Of a stretch of 64,000 nucleotides of DNA, positions 34,197 to 45,339 are shown in pieces. Numbering within the stretch: position 1 is the first letter of the stretch; each line of letters starts with the position of its first letter. The position numbers were made by a program, and so were the translations under genes. Source of the DNA: Annona cherimola (taxonomy: Eukaryota > Streptophyta > Magnoliopsida > Magnoliales > Annonaceae); the NCBI GenBank assembly GCA_030490835.1, contig CM059972.1:89327137-89391136 (forward strand). Reading direction: 5' to 3'. The notes under the pieces were generated by a model. It was not told where the DNA came from, did not search any database, and worked only from the letters and a program-made list of their open reading frames with translations.

Positions 34197-35460
34197 CAAG
34201 AAGGCCCATGCCTCTAGCTTCGTCTTGTACTATTTCCCACCAAATGTAAATTAAAAGGTGTATTATTTGAGGGATTGAATTCAATTCCAGGTTGTTGTTT
34301 CTCTATGTCCCTTTGAATATTTAATAGTCAACTTTAGGAAAGCAATACATGATGAATCACGAATGTAAGAAATATCTCAGGCACATTTAGAGGTGGTATG
34401 ATCTTGACTTCTCACTTCAGTGATGTTGTAAAGGAAATGTGTTGTAGGCAGTGTTAGGATGAACATTACAATTTAAAATATTTTGTTTGAGTGAAGATCA
34501 ATTCATAATTGAAAAGTGCGATCCATTGTTTCCACTTTCTAGGGATTGGGATACTGATTGCATCTTATATAAAATATAAGACTGCCAGTCTCTATCTGAC
34601 CTGGGGATTGAGCAGATTAGAGAACTGTAAGGACGTTTTAGCTATTACCCTTTAACAGGTACCCAACAATCATATGGTTTATGATATTTGAACGCATAGA
34701 GTTGGACAACATTGATGCATGGGCAGTGTTTCAATGGTGCTATTTCGGTGATGCTTAGATGGTTAAACATCCAACCACTATTGGTTAAACCTGTCTTTTA
34801 TTTCTTTTTTCTTTTTAATCTTTTTTTAAAATTTTGGTAACGGAAACTGTTTCCATCAAAGTATTTTGGGGGGGTGGTTGGGGGTTCATAACAGTTTAGA
34901 AAATAACATGTCTATCCAATCGCATGTGTATTAGAATGTTACCGAGTTTGGATGGTTTAGATTGTTATTAGACGCAGCCAATAGAAAAGGGGAAATTCTT
35001 CGTACCACAACGTTCGCCCTAATTTCTAGCGTAGCCTGTAATGTTTCACCTTAAAATCTTAAGAAACATACGCCTGTATCCAAAATGTTCATTAGGGCCA
35101 AATGGTTTAAATAAATAAATATTATAGTAAATTAGAAATTAGAAACAAATTTTATAGAGGAAAAAGGAATTTTCACTTAAAAAAATGAAAGCTGTCAGCA
35201 AGGGAAAAACCGATGAAATACGACTTCGATTCATTCATTCATTAAAATATTTTTTTAGTAAATTCCATTTTGTGAGGTTCTTTCATCTTGGCCATTCTTC
35301 CACGTTTCAACGGCCTGGATCGTCTGTCCACCCCCTCCATTTGTCTCTCCCTCTATCCGCTGTCTTCCCGCTCTCTTCCTTGCACCGATACTCCTGCAGG
35401 CTGCAGCAAGCCAATCAGCCATTTGGATTCTATTCTCATTTTCTCAACAACCAATCTTTG
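34197..35460. other. Intergenic region between the two host genes
   Basis: It holds the 3' UTR of the R3H gene and the 5' region of the COG0212-like gene. A T-rich stretch (34798-34836), a G-rich stretch (34868-34885) and the pyrimidine-rich stretch before 35461 are seen. No further gene is visible. Confidence 0.6.
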
Positions 35461-37691
35461 ATGATGGAGGCAAATCTCCTCCGTTGGAGATGTGGGCCTT
35501 CTACTCTACTTCCACGCCATCATCGCCCGCTGAAAACCAAGTGGGTCCCACTTCATTCTTTTCCGCTTTCTTCTTCTGCTCCCATCTCCTTCTTGTCCAG
35601 AAAGAAGAGGTGGTGTAGGCCTTCGAGTGCCTTCGACGAGGCGGCCTTCGAGGCCGAGAGGCTAAGCTTAGACGCCCAAGCCAGGCAAAGGATGGCGGAG
35701 GAGATGGCAGGAAGCAGCATCAGCGCCGCTGGCGGCAACGACGATGATCCCAAGGCATGGAAGTGGACCATCCGGAAGAGGGTGTGGGACATGATGGAAG
35801 CGACCAACATCGCTCAAAACCCTCGTCCTGTTCATCACCGCATCCCCAATTTCGTCGGTGCAGCCGCCGCCGCCAGAAAGGTCTGCCCTTTTCAAGCCAT
35901 TTTCTTTTCCAGGTTTTATCATTTATACTCTCAATTCCTATTTTCCTTACAATGAAATGTTTGAATCTCATTATATGTGATGGCTTGGATTATAGGCCAT
36001 AGCACTAGAGGTAGATGATTTTTGTTTTGATTTCTGTGCCTTTTCGATGCGAAGTTAGGTGAATTAGAAGCATTTCGTACAGCCAAGTGTGTGAAGGTTA
36101 ATCCAGATTCACCCCAGAAGCAAGTGCGCTTTTTAACACTCTCAGGTTCCACTGCCCCTCTGATATTGCCATTGCGCATTTCCTCTTCCATTCGTCTCGA
36201 TACTTCAAAGCATGTCAGAATTAATTTGAGCGGTTCCAATGTTCTCATGAACTATTAAGGAGGCATTACTGGTCATTTTGCAGTTTGGTTAAATGCAGGT
36301 CTTCTTTCTTTAAGCCAATGTATATTGTTTGTAATTTCTAACATTCGGGGAACTGGATTAAACCCACCGTTTAGGTTGCTCCATGTTTCTGTTGCGTAGA
36401 CAGTTTTGCCCTCGGAACTTCCTTTGTTTTGAGCATATAACTTGATTTTGGGATCCAATTGATGCTGAGCTGTTATCCCACTTCTGATTGTTTGTTAACA
36501 CCACATTGACCTAATAATGGCACCACATTATCCCAATTATCACTGTTTATGGTCGAACATTTTCACTTGTAGTTCTCCTGGTCCTGTTGCACAAAAAAGT
36601 TATTTGAGGGCCTATGGAACAACTCAAATCTAAAAATATTTCTGGGCCTAAAGAAGAATTAAATATAAATATAGCTATAATATCTTATAACTTATTGTCG
36701 ATAATATATAGGTCTTATCTCGAATATGGGAGTTTGAAGTTCAACCCGCTTTTGTATGCCTTGTTGCTGTCAAATTATGCTTGTCATGGTGGCCAAACAT
36801 GAGAGAAAATTTGGATGACTAAATTCTATATCCTAGGAATTCCTTTTATGAATATTATCTGGGTTGGCTGGTTCACTGTATCTTCTTATGCCTGGTTGCT
36901 TGACTTCAACTTCATGGGTGTCAGTCTTTGACTAATGCCTGCATACATTGGCTGATTTTCGTCTGCCAACTAAGCAACACACAGTCAGAAATGGTACTGA
37001 TATGAGAGTGAGAAATAAGATGTTTAAATGTGAAGATAATATGATTTCTACCAGTGCATTTCTGTCAGCATTTGGTTCTTAATCTGGTGTAAAGCTGAAC
37101 AGTTACTTCCACTTTGGAAAATTGTTTGGCTTTGGATTTCAGCTATGTAAAATGAAACTTAAAGTATCGAGTTACATAATCTCATTTTCTTTTTCTAATC
37201 TGCAAAGACAATTATTCATGAAGAGCATCGCCATGGTCATTGGCACCCATCCTAACCAATTGCAGTTTGCTACATAATTGCACATACTACTCCACCTCAT
37301 TCCAGATTATTTATTCAACTTAATGAAGGTATTCAAGTTACATAATAAAGTTATCCATCTGATACCGCCCAAGGTTAGGAGGACGCATTAAGGGGATTTT
37401 TGGCATCCAATCCAATCAGCTTGAGCTTTTCATATCAATAATATTAAAGCCTGATAATGGACCTAGAGGTTATGGCTTCAGCTCTTGGAAAGGGCGATCT
37501 AGAAGCTGAATGAAAATTACTAATAGATGAGCCTTGACACCACATTCAGGTGGAGAGGCCTATCCAGAGTTCTCCTAAAGGGAAAAAGGGCTACCATCAT
37601 GTTAGTGTCGCTAAAGTAGGGCATTATCAGGGAAAGAGTTACTATTGGATTAGTGTTGCTAAGGTAGGCCGTCGTGGACATCAGTCCTCAA

Positions 37692-37726
<35 letters not shown>

Positions 37727-40462
37727 AGTATTTCATACGATCCAAGGCTAAGAGGATATGCTAGAGCGATTTCTAGCATCTGATACAATCAGATCGAATT
37801 TTTCATATCACTCTGCATCTTTTTTACTGATTACATTGATTTGCATCTATATCAGAATACTTTATGTGAAACTACTCATAATTTGAAAGTCATGGATTGG
37901 TCCTTTTTCATTGCTCAAAGCTGACAGTTGTCATATTATGAGGTTATTGCTGCTTTATAATCAACTTTTTCTATTTCAATGTATAGTTTATATGCTTTCC
38001 TTGGGGAATATCAATGGAGCTATGGTTGTTGTAGGTGGTAAGAAGTTGTTGACTCCTCAACCACGCCTAAGGACAGGTTTCTTCTCAGTTTTGGAATCTC
38101 AAATGTTACAGCCTGATGCCATCAATGAAGCTTGCACATCTGCTGGCATTGCGAAGCATGGTAGACCTATTGGTTTGAATGAAAAAATTAAGGTGGATTT
38201 GATAGTTATTGGGTCTGTTGCAGTTGACCCAAAGACAGGTGCACGACTTGGCAAGGGTGAGGTATGAGCAATCTGCTAATCTTCATCTTTCTTTTGACTC
38301 ATGTCTATATTATTTTCCAGCCGACTTTCCGTACAATGCATTGTTATGCTATTTTTCTAAAGCTTTCATCTGTCAGTCTTTTTCTGTTGCTGGGGTGAGG
38401 TGCTGATGAGGTCGCTGTACTCCATTTGGTCTCCTCACACTGTTTTGAAAACATGAATGCTAACCTCTGTGAGAAGCTTTTGTCATTACTTAAGTACTCA
38501 GGACTTGGAATAACTTAAAGTTGACTGGAATGAGGAGACATTCAATTCCTGATGTATTCAAGTGCAAAAAGGATCATGATCTGTACTCAAAATTCATGAC
38601 CCATAAATAATGAGAATGATCAATATTTTTCAGGCATTTTTGGTCTTAAAAGGATCCTCACCAGTTTGTTATCAAATTGTTTACCCTAGTTTTTTTTTTT
38701 TTTTTTGCGAGGTCTTTGAAGTCTTGTCATGTTGACATTTTGTATGGTAAAAAGGATTCACATTCTCTCTCTTGGTTGAAACTGTTGTGCCTAAGTTTTG
38801 GCTTGACAACAATTTTAGAGAGCAGAAAGTGTCCGTGTATTGTTGCAAGGTTGTCTTTTGCATGTATTGGTGTAAGTCCGTCCTGCTCTTTGAACACTTT
38901 CTTGAAAAAGAAGAGAGAAGAAAATCATGCGTTAATCACCTAATGTTGGATCTTTAATTCATGGTTGAACTTGTTAATTTTGAGGATGTCAACTTGGGCT
39001 GGCTGTCTAATTGGTCTCTGGTCGTGGGCCTATCATTTGTTTTGTTTGGACTTGCTCCTATTCCTCTAAGCTGGCTCAGACAAAAGTTAATGCATGCTGA
39101 ATCATGTTAAGATGGTTTAGAATGATATATGCATTGCCTCTGTGTCTTTAATACAATGTTTCTTATTTTTAGAATATTCACAGTTGGAGTTTATGTTGTT
39201 ATATTGAATGCAATATAGTTAATGTCACTTTATTAGTAATACTATAATGCAAAACCTCTTCTATTCCGTGGTCAATCCAAGATGACTTCTTGATTCACTC
39301 ATCCTTGCTGCCCATGTGATGCTGATTTTTGGATTTTGAAAGAGTGACCTTCCCTTTCAATTTTTTTTTTTTATCCCCTTTAGCATTCGTGTGGTGACCT
39401 TTTTTTCTTTCCCTTCTTCTCTTCTTCTTCTTCTTCTTCTTCTTTGTTTATGGATCAATGTTCCTGTGTTTTGATTTGTTGAGCATTGTCCAAGTACGTT
39501 TCAACTATTTATTGAACATTTCTGCTTACAGCTCGAATCACATGCAAATTAGAGTTGCCTATCTGCCTCAATGGAGTGTCATGTTTCTGTTATGGTGCTC
39601 TGAAAAATTTCCTTTCTTAAGAAATCATTTTTGGGTCACTTTGTGCAATACAGGGTTTTGCAGAACTTGAGTATGGCATGCTACGTTATATGGGGGCTAT
39701 AGATGATACAACACTAGTTGTCACATCTGGTAAATGATGTCTCTTCTCATCATCTCCCTTGGATCTCTTGAAGGTCATTCTTATTATAATTCATCTTTGC
39801 TTTCAATGTTTTTGCCACGTTCATCTGTTGTTTATCTTCAATTCTTCACTTTCATTCACAGAACTGTCATTTGTGTTATGGGGTGTTCAAACTGATAATT
39901 GAAATCCATTGAGGAAACCCTTAGCTTAAACCATTTCCATAATTAGCGTTTATAGATCTCTCACAAGACCTATCAGTCTCACCTTTGTGTCTTCCATTCT
40001 CTCACTTGAACGTTGTGCAAGTTGTTATGATGATAGTGATGCTATTGATGATTATAATAACATGAGCTTGTTCGCGCATCCAAGTGCATGATAGGCAACT
40101 GGTGGATGGTATTCCAGTTGACAAGCTGTTGGTTCATGATGTTCCGGTGGACATCATCTGCACTCCCTCTCGAGTCATCTTTACCAACACATCAATTCCA
40201 AAACCTCAAGGTGAGCGTATGCAGGAGAAGCTTGTAGATGCTTATGTGCCCTCCTTGCCGACTATCCCTTTCATTTCTAGTATTTTTGTCAGCTACATGA
40301 ATTTTGTCTGCAGGAATTTATTGGGAGAAACTGTCACCGGAGAAGCTCGGCCAAATTCGAATTCTCAGAGAACTGAAGAGTCGAATAGAGAAAGAGACTG
40401 GGCAGAAGCTTCCCTGTGGCCCTTCAGAGAAACTGCCTCCTTTGGCGCAGCGGAAGCGATGA
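35461..40462 (+). CDS. 5-formyltetrahydrofolate cyclo-ligase-like protein (COG0212 type), 6 exons, 362 aa
   Basis: Predicted exons: 35461-35880, 36055-36145, 38035-38261, 39654-39729, 40085-40210 and 40314-40462. All introns are GT-AG; phases agree and give 363 codons including TGA. Residues 1-55 are rich in Arg, Ser and Leu and lack acidic residues after Glu3, as in plastid transit peptides. From [20 protein letters not shown] onward the protein follows the plant COG0212 family: [92 protein letters not shown]. The fold is NagB/RpiA/CoA transferase-like, related to the enzyme that converts 5-formyl-THF to 5,10-methenyl-THF. Plant COG0212 members have been linked to thiamine metabolism rather than to this reaction, so the substrate is open. 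The ATG at 35461 is chosen over an in-frame ATG at 35185, whose extra residues look non-conserved. Confidence 0.92.
37692..37725 (+). repeat. 34-base poly-G run in intron 2 of the COG0212-like gene
   Basis: There are thirty-four consecutive G. The length is likely to be inaccurate in any assembly. A glycine-rich open frame across it is not a gene. Confidence 0.95.
39416..39442 (+). repeat. CTT microsatellite in intron 3 of the COG0212-like gene
   Basis: Consecutive TCT/CTT triplets follow a longer T/C-rich stretch from 39360. Confidence 0.85.
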
Positions 40463-40677
40463 TGTAGATTTGTATGAAGCAGCATGTTAATGTCTATGTA
40501 ATCACTAGGCCGTTCGATGGGCAGGCCATTAATTCATGAGGCAGACAAGCTTGTACACATGGATAGCTGCCTTGCACTGATATGCGTTGGGTGAGGACTG
40601 CATGTTAGGGTATGCATGGGGCGGGAGATAAAAGTTCCCACCAATTTGTTGTTGCAAACTTGAACAGTTAAAGAAAT

Positions 40678-40683
40678 AATAAA
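40678..40683 (+). promoter_or_regulatory. Candidate polyadenylation signal
   Basis: AATAAA lies 216 bases after the stop codon of the COG0212-like gene, in an A/T-rich stretch. It is the first canonical signal downstream. Confidence 0.5.
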
Positions 40684-40797
40684 ATTTATCTAAATGGGGA
40701 TTTCCATTTCCAAATGCTATGATTTTTGTAGCACATGCATAATTCACACAATTTTTATAGTAGGATCTATTATGGTACTTAATTTGAACATTCTTAA

Positions 40798-41305
40798 TAT
40801 TAGAGATTTTTACAAATATACCTACCAGGTTTGATCAATATTGCATATGTGTTCTTAAATTTACTGAAATTGCAAATATGCTGATAAGTTTGCATAAAAT
40901 TGTAAGCATGTTCTTTTCGTTAGGATGTCATTGCAAATTTTTTTTATAAAATGACGATAATGCCCTTTAAGGTAAGTTATATGCTTACGATTTTTGTAAA
41001 TGTTATAAGCACATTTACAAAAAAAAAAAAAAAAAAAAATTCTAAAATAACAATATATGTAAAAATATATAAAATAATGAAATAGCGAATATGATGACAA
41101 TATTTGGAAAATCGTAGGTGAATCATTTGACTGAAAAGATATTATTGTCATTTTACAGAAAATTTTAACGTCGTCTTAATAGAAAGGACATGCTTGCAAT
41201 TTCATGTAAACTGTGGATGTATTTGTAATTTTAGCAAATATTAAGACATAGATGCAATATTGGTCAAACTTTATAGACATATTAGCAAAACTCCCTATTA
41301 AGAAA
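40798..41305. mobile_element. Long inverted-repeat (foldback) element
   Basis: The left arm (about 40798-40965, GAGATTTTTACAAATATACC ... TTGATCAATATTGCATATGT ... ATTGTAAGCATGTTCTTT) pairs with the right arm (about 41140-41305) read on the other strand. The arms are clearly homologous but diverged. The centre holds an A21-type run (41019-41039). Target duplication is uncertain: TATTA occurs on both sides. The superfamily is not assigned. Confidence 0.6.
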
Positions 41306-41479
41306 CAAATTAAATTTCATTTTTACTAGAATTGCAATTCAAGAGGTCAAATTGTTAGACTCGCCTCATGAAATCAATCCAACATTGCGAACACACCATG
41401 TCACACCCAATACATGTGCTTGAATTGCCCATGGACTGATTTGCAAGTTTTATCCCCAGTTCGAAAAAGAAAATTTTGG

Positions 41480-43190
41480 GGAGTTTTTTTTTGGATATAT
41501 AAATAGTATTTGTATTAACGCATTGAATCATAGTACAAAAGATCCATCTGAATCGAATTTACAAGAAAACGAGGTGGTCCACCCCACCATATTAAGTTTG
41601 AAACAATTGCCTTGCCAGCAGCATCAGCGATCAAATGGGCACATCTGTTGCCTGTTTTCAGCGCATGCATATATGAAACTGAGGAATATCTCAGCTTTAA
41701 AGAGCATCTTCTGGATTATCCAACCTACAATTGACAAAATAGGGCTAGCTTCCTTAAGTAAATTCACCCCAACAAGAGAGTCACTCTCTAACTCTAGGTG
41801 TTGCAACTTCATTTGTGCTCCCCAATCCAGTCCAAAACACATTGCCATGGCTTCCATATTAATTGTGTAAGTGTTTCCCTCAGCTTTCCATCTAGTTGTT
41901 GCTAAGAATTCCCAATTTGGTCCCCTGAGAATAGCCCCAAAACCCACGCATTTTCCAATCACATTCCTTTTCTTGTCAACATTTATTTTGTATCTCTCAT
42001 ACACTAGTTTCCTCCATCTAAGGATTAGCTCCTTATGTAGGTAGGAACTAGGGGTGTAAATCGGGTCGGGTTGACTCGGGTTGGCACAAATACAACCCTA
42101 ACCCACCTTGTAAAATCACAACCCAACCTTACTTTCAACCCTACTTTTCACATCTTAACCCAACCCTATTTCAACCCACCTCAAATCAGTTCGGTTCGGG
42201 TTAGAAATCGGGCTAATAGATTACACATGTTATCAATGCTAGTTAAAGTTTTGTTCACCTGAATTTCTAAAATAATAAAAATAATGATAACTATAAAAAC
42301 AATAAGTACCAATAAAAGTTCTACATAGCTCGAAAGTGGAGGATAAGTTTAGTAATTGATTCATTTTTTTTGTTTTTGTATTTTTGAGCAATCGATGTCT
42401 TCTACAAGTCAAAAAGTGAAAGCCAAGTAAAATTATTACAGTAAATTATGCAAAATAGAAAAATGAATATTATAGTCTTACTTACCTTCTTAGTTGGCTT
42501 CCAATCAAAGCTACAAACATCTTAAGTTCTCAGTTGACCTGTTATGTTATTCTAAATCACCAATGCGAGCAAATATCTAAACAACCTATTTACGATGCAA
42601 TATAACCAAATAATCCAAACACAATTTCACAACTAATTAACCAAATATATTTCCAAACCAAATAAATTCAAACAACATTTGACAACCAAATAGTCAAACA
42701 AATTTCCAAACTCAACACAATTTTATTTAAATATCTAAGCAATATGAATGAAATACACTCTCATAAATATATGTAAATACATATCTTATGAAATCGGGTC
42801 GGGTCGGGTTGATTGACCCCTAACCCAACCCAACCCATTTTTAAAATCGGGTCGGGTTGAACCCATTTTTTAAAAATCAAATTTCCAAAACCTCAACCCA
42901 ACCATGGTATAAATCGGTTCGGGTTGATGCAGGCTCGGGTTGAACCCAACCCTATTTACACCCCTAGTAGGAACTATCACCTAAAGCAACCACCGTGGTA
43001 AGATTGTCTCGGTATGCTTGGCACTATTCAGTGACATTGCTGACTTCAGGTTGGATACCCAGTTCCCTGGCTTGGTTCCTAAGATACCAAACCCTCCAGC
43101 ATTAAATAATGAAGTCAATTAGTCCCTTACCTAATTCAACATGAGATAGTCGGCACGGGTTCCTCTCATAGCATCTCATAGGAAGCACTT
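41480..43190 (-). pseudogene. LINE 3' end: RNase H domain remnant, split by a hAT-type MITE
   Basis: The minus-strand frame 41624-42004 encodes YKINVDKKRN, VGFGAILRGPNWEFLAT and EAMAMCFGLDWGAQMKLQHL, the RNase H domain found at the C-terminus of many plant LINEs and related retroelements. A T-run on the + strand near 41480-41490 could be the poly-A tail. Upstream sequence resumes beyond the MITE (42967 onward), where ELILRWRK-like codons precede the domain. It is decayed; only the 3' part is present. Confidence 0.65.
42049..42966. mobile_element. hAT-type non-autonomous element (918 bp) with 8-bp target duplication
   Basis: The element starts TAGGGGTGTAAAT and ends ATTTACACCCCTA (perfect 13-bp terminal inverted repeats). 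It is flanked by GTAGGAAC at 42041-42048 and 42967-42974. Subterminal sequence rich in CGGGTCGGGTTG and its complement makes the ends self-pairing. An 8-bp duplication is diagnostic of hAT transposition. No transposase frame is present. It splits the LINE remnant. Confidence 0.88.
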
Positions 43191-43586
43191 CCCTTGAGTA
43201 AAAAAAAGGAAGCTGGACATTTTGGTAATTTTACAGCGAGAGTATAATAACTTAAAAACGTGAGTATGTTTGGTTTTTTGATAAAATTTGTATTATATAT
43301 ATACAAAATCTCAATCTATTCCATTCATTTGCTAGATGAAATATTAAAATGTATGTGGACATAATTTCTCATCATTTGAAAATTTCTAAAAATTTTTTTG
43401 TACAAAAAATTATTTTTTAAAAAGATTTCATTATAATTGGTAAAGTTAGAAAATATAAATTTTATTAGAAGTTATTTTATATTATTTAAAGTTAATGTAA
43501 TCATGGTACTCTAAAAAATAACAAGTTCTTTTATTTTTCTCGAATTTTTGAAAATTTATTAATATTTTATTATTTTCTGAATAAAA
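43191..43586. other. AT-rich sequence, no gene seen
   Basis: Short unique-looking A/T-rich DNA between the LINE remnant and the decamer repeat array, containing a TATATATATA run near 43290. Confidence 0.5.
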
Positions 43587-44746
43587 TCGGATCTAACGGC
43601 ATCTAACAGCATCTAATAACATCTAACAGCATCTAACAACATCTAACAGCATCTAACAGCATCTAACAGCATCTAATTTTTAAAATTAATAAGTTAATCC
43701 TAATTTAACACCAGTAATATAATCCTAGGTCCCTTATAATGTCATTTAGACCTTAAATTCAGAATTTGAAACTCATATTATATGATTTAATAAAATCATC
43801 ATAATCTAACAGCATCTAACAGCATCTAACCGCATCTAACAGCATCTAACAGTATCTAATTTTTAAAATTAATAAGTTAATCATAATTTAAAGCCTGTAA
43901 TATGATCCTAGGCCCCTTATAAGGTCATTTAGACATTAATTTCTGAATTTAAAACCCAGTTAATATGATTTAAAGAAATCTAACTTAATCTAACAGCGTC
44001 TAACGGCATCTAACGGCATCTAACAGCATCTAACGGAATCTAACAGCATTCTAACCGCATCTAACCGCATCTAATTTTTGAAATTAATAAGTTAATCCTA
44101 ATTTAACACCTGTAATATGATCCTAGGCCCCTTATAAGGTCATTTAGACCTTAATTACGGAATTTGAAACCCATATAATATGATTTATACAAATCCAACT
44201 TAATCTAACAGCGTCTAACGACATCTAACAGCGTCTAACGGCATCTAACAGCATCTAACAGCATCTAACCGCATCTAACAGCATCTAATTTTTGAAATTA
44301 ATAAGTTAATCCTAATTTAACACCTGTAATATGATCCTAGGCCCCTTATAAGGTCATTTAGACCTTAATTACGGAATTTGAAACCCATATAATATGATTT
44401 ATACAAATTCAACTTAATCTAATAGCGTCTAACGGCATCTAACAGCGTCTAACGGCATCTAACAGTATCTAACAGCATCTAACCGCATCTAATAGCATCT
44501 AACAACATCTAATTTTTGAAATTAATAAGTTAATCCTAATTTAACACCTGTAATATGATCCTAGGCCCCTTATAAGGTCATTTAGACCTTATTTACAGAA
44601 TTTGAAACCCATATAATATGATTTAAAGAAATCCAACTTAATCTAACAGCGTTTAACAGCATCTAACGACATCTAACAGCATCTAACAGCATCTAACAGC
44701 ATCTAACAGAATCTAACCGCATCTAACAGAATCTAACCGTATCTAA
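43587..44746. repeat. Compound tandem array: GCATCTAACA decamers within 180-225 bp units
   Basis: Blocks of the decamer GCATCTAACA and one-base variants (GCGTCTAACG, GCATCTAACC) lie at about 43590-43677, 43804-43860, 43988-44075, 44203-44288, 44416-44512 and 44640-44746. Between blocks lies a conserved spacer of about 125 bp (ATTAATAAGTTAATCCTAAT ... CCTAGGCCCCTTATAAGGTC ... AATTTGAAACCCATATAATA). The larger unit therefore repeats five times. Confidence 0.92.
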
Positions 44747-45000
44747 TTATTGAATTTTTATAAATATTTTACCTAATTTGTGTATTTTGCACTAGATATA
44801 TAATTAATAATTCATTTCATAACTATGGAAACCTTTCAATAATTTTAAAACTAAATAAATAATAATTAAAAATATTAACTAATTTGAATTAACTAAAATC
44901 AAAATTTACGTAAATATATAAAATTGTAAAAATTATTATTTATGCCGCTATAAAACTAAAATTGTAAGAAATTATATATAACTGTAATTTATATTTAATA

Positions 45001-45295
45001 TATAAATATATGTTTCTTTTTGGGATTGGTTAAATAATCAATTTAGTAAATAATTACGTTTAATATAAATTTTATAATGAAAATTATTTAAATTCTATAA
45101 TAATATTATTACAAATTATATTATAAAGATATTATAATTGTAATTTTTTGTTACTATTATTAATTAAATTAAACAAAAAATCCAAATTTATTTACTCCAA
45201 ATGAACTTAATGTGGACTAATAATTTATCTAAAATTTACGTTGAATATAAAATTTATACAAAATTTTATATTAACACCTCTAAAAATGATCGCTT
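45001..45295. repeat. Left flanking repeat of the satellite array
   Basis: AT-rich sequence (TTTTTGGGATTGGTTAAATA ... AACACCTCTAAA) that is homologous along about 300 bp, in the same orientation, to 54405-54712 on the other side of the array. Confidence 0.75.
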
Positions 45296-45339
45296 GTGTT
45301 ATATCTCATGTAAATTTTCTTTAAAAGACAAAATATTTG

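Noticed and set aside
35185..35460. Longer N-terminus for the COG0212-like protein (ATG at 35185)
   Set aside because: The extra 92 residues look non-conserved, and MMEANLL at 35461 starts a typical transit peptide.
37550..37783. Glycine-rich open frame across the poly-G run
   Set aside because: It lies in an intron, and the glycine stretch is only the translated homopolymer.
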